Shown one piece after another: positions 38,977-50,398 of a stretch of DNA of 64,000 nucleotides. Origin of the DNA: Bolinopsis microptera (lineage: Eukaryota; Ctenophora; Tentaculata; Lobata; Bolinopsidae); NCBI RefSeq assembly GCF_026151205.1, contig NC_087081.1:1113386-1177385 (forward strand), written 5' to 3'. The notes under the pieces were generated by a model. It was not told the DNA's origin. It was given only the letters and a program-made list of their open reading frames with translations, and did not search any database. Position numbers and translations under genes: made by a program. Every line of letters begins with the position of its first letter. The stretch's first letter is position 1.

Positions 38977-39891
38977 ACTGAATTTGAACCGTTATACAGT
39001 TGGTGGTGGGGTCAATAAGAGACGGTGTAAGGGTGTCTACTCCTCCCACACCCCACACACAAGATGACAGCAGTGGCGAGAATGGGAACAGGGGCGAGAA
39101 GGGTATTATATGGTGTTTTCCGAGATATCAATCTCATATCGGGTCGAAAATATAAATTCCCCCTCTGCCACCACATGCTGTTTCACATATTTTGAGTACC
39201 TGACAGCTGTTTCACATTGGTCATTTCACCCATTTTAAAACACTACTCAAAAGATCTGTGAGATTTACGGTTACGTAATAATACGTTATAATACGTAATA
39301 ATACCTATTGAAATCTGAGTACACCAGTCCCTCAACTTCAGGAACACAAATAATGCGCTCCTTTATAATTAAGGTATTCTCCGGCCCTTAATCATTCAAC
39401 TAACCTAATATTCCTGATGTATTGGTTACCAATATTTGAATTTAGCGCCCAAAATAACGCTATTAATAGTACGACATGACGCAAATCGTTCATCGTAAGA
39501 TTTACCGTGATGAGTTTCATGCTGAGATACTACAAATTTGTTCCCAGATCATTAATATATTCGTCATGTTTGGTCGACAAATTCATTCATGAATGTTAAC
39601 GGAGTCAAATTCATTTCATCAGGAATGTGTTGTTGTTTACTCTGGCATGCAGACCCTGGATTTATTAATAAAATTAATAATAGTGGTTTCTAGGTGGAGC
39701 CGTGTGGTTGGTAAATTATATATCTTTACTTTTATGTAACAGTGTGGTTGGTAAATGGGTGGAATTGTTGGACCGTCTGATCAGTGAAATGTTTACTTTG
39801 GGATCACTTTGTAGTACGAGATATTATCAAAGTTGTTCACTTCTTAGGTTTTAACACTAAATGTTTTGAGCTCATGGTCATTGGTAAAATT

Positions 39892-39925
39892 ATGTATATA
39901 TATATTATATATATATATATATTGT
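39892..39925. repeat. (TA)n microsatellite
   Basis: An imperfect run of TA dinucleotides directly upstream of a LINE tail. A second TA-rich run lies after that tail at 40206-40260. Confidence 0.85.
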
Positions 39926-39932
39926 ATTACAG

Positions 39933-40205
39933 CTTGCATTACACTTTGCAGTAGAGAGTCAGAGTACTAAAAAGGGTAGAGTAGGTAGACACCAGTCGAA
40001 CTTGCTTAAGACTATTAAATTTGATTTAGGTAGCAGGAACATTCCATTTGTAAATACAGACGATTTGTACAATTTAAGACTTTTAGCCTCTGATAGAGCG
40101 GGATGGAAGAAGTTGTTATAGCTTGTGTATCAGTTTTTCTTTTTTTCTGGCTACTTATCAGATCTTTAAGATGTTCATTTATGTTCTATTTTTGATTTGA
40201 ATAAA
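39933..40205 (+). pseudogene. 5'-truncated LINE, reverse-transcriptase C-terminal tail
   Basis: An open frame of 62 codons ends in TAG at 40119-40121 and has the pattern found at the C-terminus of many non-LTR retrotransposon polyproteins: KKGRVGRHQSNLLKTIKFDL, then later LASDRAGWKKLL (GR...L..IK.DL......L..DR..W). A short 3' region follows with AATAAA at 40200-40205 and then TA-rich DNA. Only the tail is present, as expected of 5'-truncated retroposition. The clade cannot be fixed from so little. Confidence 0.65.
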
Positions 40206-41283
40206 GTTATATAATAATATAATATTGTATATATGTATATTATATATATATTATATCGATAAAATTATACCACCAGGTCTTATGATTCTAAGATAAATCC
40301 TAAGTTTACTTGGCATCATACTTAACAGTACCTATACTATACTGTTGATATATCAACAGTGAAATTCTGTTGGGTGTAGTCTTCAACTGAAAAATTTAGT
40401 GAAGAAATTGTCGAATTAATGTAATTCTTTTCCACGTGCCAGATATAATCTCACGGCAACTATAAAATTACCTAGTATCCAGAGTTTCCACTAACCCCAT
40501 TACTGGTCATCAATTAAACTCTTTGGCAATATTTCCTCAGATTTCTGGCACGTCATTTGAAGCCCTTCTAATGCCAACTCAGATCTTTCTCAATTTCATT
40601 GGTTAAATCACCACAACTTTGTGAATTGTGATACGTGTACCACGTGATATGAAGTCTGTATCACGTGGTGCACCAAGGTACCTGCTTGTTCCCCTCTGGG
40701 CTTGTAAAGTGTATAAGGGCGGGTTACTAGTCACCACTAAGGGTAATCCTTCTCACTTCGATTACTAATTACGCGCCTCAACTGCTAATTGATTAGATAA
40801 TTATCACACGTGACCGAGCAGGATTGTTGTGGTTTGTTGGCAGTGTTCCAAGTTTGTCACGTGGTGGTTTCAGCTCGTGTCCGAGCACCCCAGGGGTGTC
40901 TGGTGCTGTATCACGTGCAGCTGACTCATGTTGGAGTGATTGAAGTGTGCTTACCAAAACCATACCATACGTCAAAATGTCAGTTCAATTAGGGGATGGA
41001 AAATAAACTGTCAGGTTTGAAAACAGTCAGGCTGGTGGTGGTTAAATATCATCAGAGTCAAGTTTGTAAAAAGGTACTTTGGAAACAATAGGTTCAGAAT
41101 AATAAACTGACACCTGAAATCCGACCCAATGACGCCAAAATACAAACGTGTGTTTCAGACCCATGAACCTTAGTTACAAGCCCTCTAGAAGAAGCGTATG
41201 AACTCTACAAGCTTACAACGCCAGATTTTTATAGCGGCCCTCTCCTCCCGCTGGTGGCTAATTGAAAGATCATCTAAATGATC
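40206..41283. other. Non-coding stretch with E-box cluster
   Basis: CACGTG occurs near 40434, 40641, 40661, 40807, 40859 and 40914, six in under 500 bp. No exon is supported. Confidence 0.4.
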
Positions 41284-41286
41284 AAC

Positions 41287-41493
41287 CCTACCTCACTACC
41301 TTCCATTTTACAATCACCACTGAGAGAACCCTACCTCACTACCTTCCATTTTACAATCACCACTGAGAGAACCCTACCTCACTACCTTCCATTTTACAAT
41401 CACCACTGAGAGAACCCTACCTCACTACCTTCCATTTTACAATCACCACTGAGAGAACCCTACCTCACTACCTTCCATTTTACAATCACCACT
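41287..41493. repeat. 43-bp tandem repeat, about 5 copies
   Basis: Near-identical copies of a unit beginning CCCTACCTCACTACCTTCCA and ending ACCACTGAGAGAA. Confidence 0.95.
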
Positions 41494-43916
41494 GGTCCCC
41501 CACAGCACCATGACCATTGTAATTATAAATTATGTCTTGTTAGTCCCCTTCCTCGCACTCAAGTCTGCTTTGTGATTCGTTAAAGAGGAGTCACGTGGGT
41601 GTTTTCCGGACTTGTGATCGGTCAACTGGTGACCTCGGGAGAACACCCCTAAGGGGTACAAGCATACGGAAAGTAGCTGTTTAATTTGCTGTTAGGGGTA
41701 GTGGTTTGCTCCGAGGGGCTAACATAGTGGCTCTGCTAGTAAATAATCAATGTATTAGGTATATATATAAAGTATTAGGTGTTTAGGGAAGAAAGGACGC
41801 CTGTCGTGATAATTTACTGAAGCCCAGCTGCGTCAAATAGTGCTGAACTGAACTGTTGTTAGATGATCGGAAAATGACCGAACCTTGGTAATTTTAAAAT
41901 TAGAGACTTCGAGAATACCACAATTTAGTTTTGGAGAATATATTATTGGTTGCTAAGCTCCCCAGTTTATGAAAACACTGAAATTATATGTTGAACCGAC
42001 CTCAACCAATTACCCGACATTTTATCCTCGTTTATTGAGTATTCGACTGATTTTTAATAATGTCTAATATAATCTTACTTCCCTGTCGAAACAACACGTA
42101 CAAGGTAAGCTGTACAGTGTCCATGAATAGACCGTAAATACGTACCATAGTGCCTAAGCACCTGTTTTAGGTAAAGTATTTGACTTCCAGTAATAGCTGT
42201 GAACTGTGAAGTGTTCAAACTTTTTTCCTATTCATTAGTCTGTGAGTGTTAGCACTGACTTTGGTGCAACATCTGTTTAGAGGCCCCTGAAACATGATGA
42301 TAGTTGAACAAGTTAACGATAGCTTTTTCTCAATAATCTTATATTTAGAGGAGAAAAAGCTAAATTTTCACTTATTATATTGTACGACTATATCAGAATT
42401 ATAGATCAGCAATCAGCAGGCATTACATCACAGAATGATTGTTCATCAGCTTTCGAGTTTCGCATTTTCTGATAGTTTAAGAATTTAGGGAATCTAGGGG
42501 TCTACTCCCGGATATCTCGAATTCGTCGAAAGAATGTTAATGAGATACATTCGGCTACAAGGTAATACTTTTTTGCATAATGACTTGACCAGATATTATG
42601 TCTATCAGTATCTCCTAATTAAACCCTTCTAACCGAGATATATTGACAATCCAGACACCTAGAGCCACTAACAGCTACTGACAGAGGTGAGAAGATTTTA
42701 CGTGACGACACACGAAAGAGCGGGAAGTGACGTCACGATATCACGTGACGACATCAGTATCACGTGATGACATCTCTTTCGAGTACTTTCGACAGGACTG
42801 GGACACAAAATTCGGGATAATTTGCACAATAATCAATGCTAATACAGTAACAATATATACTTGATGGACGTTCGTTATCAAAAAACATCCAATGGCTTCT
42901 GCAGATCATGTTTACCAGTGGCACTGGAATAAGGAAAAGATATCACCGTACATTTTACATAATATCACACATGCATAAAACAGCAAAACCCCCTGTCACC
43001 CTGCCACCTTCCCGGGAGACCAGCCGAAGAAACTGCTGTCGATAACAACAACGTATAATCAGTTGATAACGACAACTCACAACACCTCACTGTGCAGGGC
43101 CTCCCCACTGTGCAGGGCCTCCTCACTGTGCAGGGCCTCCCCACATGCAGTGTAACCTGACAGCCCTGCTTATCACACTGCATTAAGCCATTAAACACAC
43201 TGTGTCCACAGCGTACAACTTCTCGGTAGTGAAATGTGAAGTTGAGGTGCCGACCCTCTCGGTCTTATCTGGTTGGGCCCTCTGTAAGTCTTCACGTCGA
43301 TCACCTCCAAAGTTCTCATGGTGGTCTCCGATGGTATCTACTATCAGTCGCCTGCAGTAATTCATGTGTCACGGACTGTTGTTTTGTTTATGATATATCG
43401 GGTAGACGTTCGGACCCTTGTCTGGGTATATTTAGGTGGTGTTTTAAAACAATCAATGTCTTTAGTCGGGGACGAAGGGGAAGAAATTGAGGAGAAGGAA
43501 TGGAGAAGATCGATATCTTGAGAGAGTGAAAATTACAGGTCTGTTAAACTGAGAGGAAATTTTAGTGAAGCCCCTGAAGTCATGATAACAGTCATTTTAC
43601 GTTCTGTGGCAGGGTTTTCCCTGTAATAAAATCTTATCCGCAATAATCGATAATGGGAATGGTTCGTCCTAAAATACCTTTTCAAAAGTGGCTCCAGAAC
43701 ATTACTGCCAAATATCAACAAAGTTGTTGTACACATTGACGACCGTTTTGTCAATGATTTAGTAGATCCTGATGTCGAAACTGTTGATTGTGAGTGTCTT
43801 AGCAGTAAAACGAAACAGACAGCCTACAGCAGGGGGCGTTATCAAACTTTAACTACTAGTACTACATACTAGATTCACACTATTACTAATTATAGTAGGT
43901 CTATCTTTCTCTTTAG
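41494..43916. other. Non-coding stretch with CRE/E-box group
   Basis: At 42700-42775 there are TGACGTCA and two CACGTG sites in 70 bp. An 18-bp repeat (CACTGTGCAGGGCCTCCC, three copies) lies at 43089-43146. Frames around 43240-43520 and 43533-43754 have no recognised motif or splice support. Confidence 0.35.
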
Positions 43917-43980
43917 GTTCAATAGAAACCCTACTGAGTACCGAGCAGACCAACACCACTAACCGATGTAGTGATTGTTT
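43917..43980 (+). CDS. Candidate internal exon with a CxxC (weak ArfGAP-like start)
   Basis: A strong acceptor (CTATCTTTCTCTTTAG) and strong donor (GTAAGTTT) bound a 64-nt segment that is open in one frame only: SIETLLSTEQTNTTNRCSDC. The pattern LL....N..C.DC resembles the beginning of an ArfGAP zinc finger, but the expected following block (P.WAS....C..C) was not found. Treat it as a good splice-flanked exon candidate of unknown family. Confidence 0.3.
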
Positions 43981-44213
43981 GTAAGTTTATTTTGGGTTAG
44001 ATTTTAGGTTAACATTATGGAGCTCATTACAAATATTATTGGAACATGTTTAGGTCGACGTGATCAGATCTAGGGTTGCCCTGGGAGTCCCGGGAACACG
44101 TTTCACTCCCCTTCGAACCAAGACCTCATGCTTCACCCTATCCCTCCCTCTGGAGCCAGGACACACACCTGACTCCCTTCTCTCCCACACCTAATCCTTC
44201 ACCTTCTCTAACA

Positions 44214-44322
44214 CGAGCCAAGTCCCCATCACTCACCCTGTCTCCAACACGAGCCAGGACGCCATCCCTCACCCTGTCTCCAACACGAGCCAGGACGCCA
44301 TCCCTCACCCTCTCTCACGCGC
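44214..44322. repeat. 36-bp tandem repeat, about 2.7 copies
   Basis: Copies of a unit containing CTCCAACACGAGCCAGGACG. It lies in a proline/serine-rich open frame (44076-44375, SPTRARTPSLTL repeats) whose coding status is uncertain: no ATG opens the frame at its start, and the phase does not fit the exon candidate at 43917. Confidence 0.8.
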
Positions 44323-44399
44323 TCTCCGCTCCCACAGCCACTGTTTTAAAACCGAGCAAACTTCCAAAAGTTTGACACGTTCCTGGAGATACCCCGGAA

Positions 44400-47300
44400 C
44401 TGACTACTACCAGTCATCTCACGTTGTCAACAAGTAACGATGAAAATTTAGGGGCTCTTCTCAACTCCTCACCTCCGATACATCTAATTATATAAACAGG
44501 AGGAAGATCGGGTGAGAGGGACGACCACTTTTGGCGCGAACACCTCTCCCTATCCACACTGTTTCTGGGTTACACAAGACAGGACATTTTTGTGTATGGA
44601 TACAAATTAGTGGAAATGTGGTTCAGTTAGAATCATTGTTTGTGAGCAGCGAGAAAAGGAGATACCCGTGGAAGGGTCATATCCTGTAATTTTGGTAATG
44701 AGCTCCAATTAGACGATCGTTCATTTTAAGGGGTGAGTTTCGGGTTGGAACTTTGACGTTATTTCAGTTTATTTATTCAAACCTTGGAGAAAGTCCAATT
44801 AACTACGTTATAACCGTTGGAATCGTAAGAGCGGTTTTGAAAATTGTTTTTTAATTCAAACATCGTCGATGGTTGAGTAACGATAATTTGAACTATAATG
44901 AGACGCCACTCTTCACCTACAATCTTCATTAATTATAGGTACTGGTTTTGGGTGGTTATTTTACACCTGCCATACTTATCCTCCCCCTAAGTACGGGTAC
45001 ACGAGCAAACAACAACCTTCACAGAATTCCCGCTTTATTCGAAAAAATCAGCGTCCTATCCAAGAACGCTAACCTAACAACTTCGGGTCCAGAAATTTGC
45101 GGGTGTCAAGGTGGTGTTAGTTTAATGGTTAGAATAAGGGTAGGGTTGGAGAGTATTCAGTAGATTATTTAAGGGGGATGAAGCATCTAGAGTATTACAC
45201 ATCTAAATCACAGAGTTGCGTGATAGGTTATAATGAATCGTGCGGTATTTACTAAACGTAGGTGTTCGATGATCTTAAAGTGTATGGCACTGCTAACCAT
45301 TCAGAGTTCTCTAAATGATCACATGACCATATCTCAAACCATGAACCACGATCATCAACAGATATCCAAACCACCAATCAAACGACGGGTCGCTGATAAA
45401 ACCTCCAATCAAAACGGACCCAGTAAATATTTGCCTGTGGGTATCTTGATGTGGTGCATGTTACAAGCTTAACTCTACCACGGTACCGACTCCCTCTGTA
45501 CCCGTTCAGCAATTCTTTCAATTTGAACTATTTAGCCAACTTATAGCTTGTTTACCCCTCAAAACTCCATTGTTTGATGGCTAACCAGGGGATTATAAGT
45601 TTGTGCCACCGGGGAACCAGTTGGAAGGGTCTGATCGGGGAGAGGGTGATAAATTTGGACCCTAATTAGCACAGTGATTTAACCAAACAGTGACAAAGTA
45701 GTACGGAATGATCGCCTGATGTGTCTCTCTCTATTGGTAAATCATATTCGTCAGATTGGTGTTACCTCATACTTTCTATACATGATACTTCAAAATCGTA
45801 GGTGATGAGCAGACAGATGAGTTGATGAACATGGAAATGAAAGCCGACAAGATTTCGACTGAAATTGTCTCCTTCTTTCTTACGATTTGCGCGATTTCTC
45901 GAAGATTTTAACGAATAACCAACTGCCTACCTTTGGACTGGTGTTTTCATTTACAAATCAGTACTGTAGTCTCTATCCAAGCTGTAAAAACACCGGAAAT
46001 TCTTGCATGTAAATTAATTCCCACAACGCTGTTTTCTTAAAGCGGTGTATGAGTTGAACCAATGAAAAAGAAGTTTTGATAAGCACCTCTTAACTTCAAC
46101 TGCCCAACAAAAAGTTGTCTACGAGGTCACGTGACATTAGTTCACGACAAGCACCTGTGTAAATACCACCCCCTGGAGCAATTCAAATAACACGGCAGTG
46201 TATTTAGAACGTAGGCTAATCAGCTATTTAGGCTCAATCAGAAGGTTTATCTGAGATAAGATGTAAGTGCCTGTCTAATTCTGAGTGTGGATTATACCTT
46301 GCGTGCGAAACCTATTTTTGTTAACGATAGTCCAAAAAGGTACTGAATACCGATAAAGTGATATAAATAAAAATAATAGATATGGTCCATATTTTCCATT
46401 CTTGTTTATACTGGTTACTAATCATTTGACCAGAAATAATTTACTCAGAGTGAACCAAAATATGAAATATAATGTTATAGATCACACTGGTTCCCATGAA
46501 ATTTTCATCTAGCGAAGAGTGTTCCTAATGAATGAGCAATGACCATCAATAACCATCAGTTACTAATCACAATCAGTTAACAACTCTCAGAGTGTGAAAT
46601 GTTAATAAACTCTTCTAGCTACCTGTTAAGTACGAGCTCTTCTCTCAGCGTTTTAAATTAGATAGGTACAAGCAGTAGACTGCCCTCATTTTCAAAACAT
46701 ATCCCATGTTTAATATCAAGTCTGCCTGCTTAACAAACTTTAAAACTAGTGATTCTGAGTGTAATTATCCCGGAGAGAAAACGCATTATTAACGCAGCAG
46801 TAACATGACTCCTAGAATTCTGAGTTATCACATGTCCCCGTGTGACTTGCCCGAATGAGTACCTAGCACTGAGTGATTTTTTCTTGTCCATATTTACCTC
46901 CTGGATGATAGTTCATTCTAACCTGGAAAACGGAATTTGGAACAGCTATACACGAATATTCAATTTAGGATTGGAAGAAACGACTGGATGGTTTTGGCAT
47001 GGTTTGAACGCATATTTTATGATTTGTAGATCGGTCATTTTGACTCTTAAAGGATTTTAATTATCAAAAAACCTGTTCGATCCAGCCCAACACTCCAAAA
47101 AGGGATTGATGAGAGTGTTTTGTTCGGTTTACCGAATTGTCAGAGCTTTTTACTGAAAAAGGTCCAAGCTGGAGCCTATGAAGTACACGTGACAATATAG
47201 TCTGGAGTGTTCAAAGGGCTGGGCACGTGAGTTGGCCTCTATGTTCGGTATTTTATTTGTCACCCACGCGGAAACTCTTGTTAAAGAGGCAAGAGCGTGT

Positions 47301-48530
47301 ACAGAGAACTACTAGGCCATTATACTTTGGTGTTCAAGAGCACTTCTCATCTATAGTGTTCAGACAAATTTGGTGAGAACCTAAATACTCTGCTATTGGA
47401 GTGAAAGTATACAATATCTGCAAGAAACCCAGATCTTATCCTTGATTCAAGTTTCATGATAATCTCTCGAGGAACAACTATTTGATTTGAAAGTAAGCTT
47501 TATATATACTCGGGGTCAGAGGTATAATCTCCGAAACGGGATTCGGGAAACATGAAAATAGAAGTCGATTGGCTAAATTTTGGGCTTTTGAAGATCACAT
47601 CAGGTGAAAATATGACTGCATCAAGAAGTTAGTTTCTAACTAAAATATTCCAGGCAAAATCGTGGTTTTTGAAATTCCATTTTGATCGAAAAATGGACTG
47701 ATTCATCATAAAAGTGTTGCTTTTGGTGCAATTTGACTATATCGGTTAATAATTAATTTGAAATAACTACAATCAAGGAGATCGTTCGCACACCCTACGG
47801 CCTATACATTGCACATGCACCACTCACGAACTTTGACCAAGTTCAGAGTTGCCACCGGGAGATTAACTATTTTTGGACCAATGAATTATGTCTTATTGAG
47901 CAGGCGCGGTGACATTTTTGTGGACAAATGGGTCCTCATGGCGGTCTCTCGCGGCGCGTCACGTGACGTAACGCGATTCGATACCATATACATGCATGCA
48001 CATTGCACGGAGAATCTGCAGATTACGTAATTAAATGATACCACTTATTGAGTTGGTTGCTGGGCTTTCTGCTCACTGTCCACAGCGGAGCAACCTTTAA
48101 AAGATCTCGAAATTCAAATCCAACATCTGTTACAGATAAACAAGCGGACAGTTAAGGATTTTTAGTTTATGCGAAGGCAGTTCATACATAAGGCTCGAAG
48201 ACTTCAGGCTGTTTAATAGGACATACTTTCCATATCTTGCATAGCTGCATAATGGATCCACACTATGATGATTTTAACTTTTAAGATGCAGCTCTTGATC
48301 TTATCGAGTGACCATTGCAGTTGAGTGCCTACAGTTTACGAAATACATGAAACTAGAAAGTAAACAGGACATCGAGAACGATCCAAGAAAGTATGATACC
48401 CGTCTGCAGCATATCATTTTCTTACAAAAGTTTTGCCTCCAAATGTAAAGTCTCCATTTAGATTCCCTGCAACATTGAATTATCGGGTATGAGATATATT
48501 TTTGATTTTATTGCGGAATTCGACGAAACA
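44400..48530. other. Non-coding stretch
   Basis: No supported gene. E-boxes occur near 46129, 47187, 47225 and 47960 (TCACGTGACGTAACG). Frames of 70-79 codons at 44948, 45233, 46842 and 47809 lack recognisable domains and splice context. Confidence 0.4.
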
Positions 48531-48820
48531 CAGTGGCGTAACGAAAGGCCCTGCTGACCCCGCTGTGCAGGGGGGCGCCGTCTTAGGGGGGCGCCAAATC
48601 GTCGTTTGAATGTGGGACAATTTCGAAAACTTAACTAAAGTACTAGCAAAACTGCGCGTTTTGCTCTAGATACACACTTTTTTAGAGATTTTACCGGCGT
48701 ATTCTCTAAAATCACCTAATTTGTTCAATTTTAGGGAGGGGCACCAAAAGGGGAGGGGCCGCCAACAGGGGGGGCGCTTTTTTCGGCAGGGGGGCGCCAA
48801 CAGGCAACATTACGCCACTG
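48531..48820. mobile_element. hAT-type MITE, 290 bp
   Basis: Terminal inverted repeats CAGTGGCGTAA and TTACGCCACTG bound the element, and an identical 8-bp target duplication, ACGAAACA, flanks it (48523-48530 and 48821-48828). An 8-bp duplication with CAGTG ends is typical of hAT superfamily elements. The interior is rich in GGGGGCGCC blocks and has no coding capacity. Confidence 0.92.
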
Positions 48821-48902
48821 ACGAAACACTTAACATATTTCTTCCATATGATGAACCACAGTGAAATAAAAATCGACACAGCTAAATATATCATAATTTT
48901 TA

Positions 48903-49070
48903 TGAAGACGATATCAGATCAATCGATAAAGCTCATAAAAATGCTTTTCATCGCTGTATTTCTGGAAATTCCAACCATAAAGTATTTCATGGACTTATGA
49001 GACTTCATGAATCTTTTATCTTGTTCTTGTTGGCTGTTAGGAATGTTAACTTAAAACTTATCCGTCCTAG
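48903..49070 (+). pseudogene. Possible retroelement coding relic (weak)
   Basis: A frame reading EDDIRSIDKAHKNAFHRCIS and continuing to LKLIRPS before a stop has the look of eroded protein-coding DNA. The region around 49690-49850 reads similarly between stops. The family is not recognised; chance cannot be excluded. Confidence 0.15.
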
Positions 49071-50398
49071 TTAGTAGTTAGTAGTTAGAAGGTTCTTGTC
49101 ACTTGTAACTGAATGGTTTGAAAGGAGAAAAATATGGTTCAGCCTGAACAGATTCCAGTAATATGGCGTGCAATCACAGAGAAAAGAAACATGTCCTGAA
49201 ATTTCAGTGTACCAATCATCGGTTCCGATTTGAAGATAACGAATTCGAACCATGTTCTCACAGACATGAAAGGGCGGAGCCTGCCACACGGATCGCCCGC
49301 ATAAGCGGATTTTAGTTTTAGCGCTAATCTGCAAAATTGATTTGAAATGTCGCACTCAACGCTTACACCTACATAACGCATAAGAATAACGTCTTCGCGC
49401 GTTCCATTTCCATCAAATTGCCAGAGAAACTTTGCGTGCAATACTTGCAATTTCTATTCGATGGTGATAAGTGTATTGGTTAGGTTATTAAAACTTGCGA
49501 ATTGCTAAAGGCTTCACAAGCAAAATAAATGTTAAAGGAGACAACTGTGATAGGATTAACAAAGTTTGAGGACTTTAATTTCTTAAACTGTACTTTTAGT
49601 GAGAGACGTTCTTTAAATTATAGTTCTAGTTCACTGAATTGGAATTTATTGTTTTTTTCTGAATCTGGTGTAGTATCATTGCTTCATTGGCTTTATTGAA
49701 ATGATGAATGGCCCAAACACTCTAGTGCACTCAGATTTTATAAAGAATTGAGACACAAATTTGTGAAAAATTGTAACGTCTCGTATAAACATAGATATAC
49801 ATAACTCGTTAGTAAAACTGTACAAGAAGTATCGATTAGTAAGGAGAGGTTAAACAGAAATTGTATATAAAAATTAGTTAAAAGAATGCTTGTCAGAAAT
49901 ATTAGGATCATCAGTCAAACTGTAGGTCACAATTTCTCATAACGAAGGGGAACCGGAAACTACGACGGAGACTCTAAAGGAGGGTAAGGCGGAACTTTTA
50001 TAAAAGGGTGGACAGTATCATGGTGGAATCACATTGTCTCATTTTGTCTCATTCTACCGTAGAACGTAGCAGTGTTATCCCACCTACTGTTCTGTACCCG
50101 TAACTATGGGTGTTTTGGTGAACTATCGTCTAAGGTATGTAAAGGTTTAAAAAATATTAAAAATCGATTTAAGTTTTTCCGAGAGAAAAAAAAAGGACAC
50201 CTCTCATACGATTAATTCTAGACAATTTAAGATTGAAAGTACCTTCAGAAAGTAAAAAGTCGACACAAAACACAGTCATTATATTTTGAAATAATGGAGA
50301 ATTAAGAAACTTGTGGTTATCTGCATCTTATATTTTATACTCTGTAAACATACCAGATATTCTGTTAAAATAACACATGCTATCAACAAGTTATAAAG
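49071..50398. other. Stretch without a supported gene
   Basis: Two overlapping frames on - (49071-49355 and 49139-49450) have no recognised motif. At 50105-50134 an ATG and nine further codons (MGVLVNYRL) end at a strong donor, AAG then GTATGT, but no continuation was found. Confidence 0.3.

Noticed and set aside
45108-45165. tRNA D-arm-like string GTTAGTTTAATGGTTAGAAT
   Set aside because: No anticodon stem, T arm or acceptor stem follows; it may be chance or a decayed SINE head.
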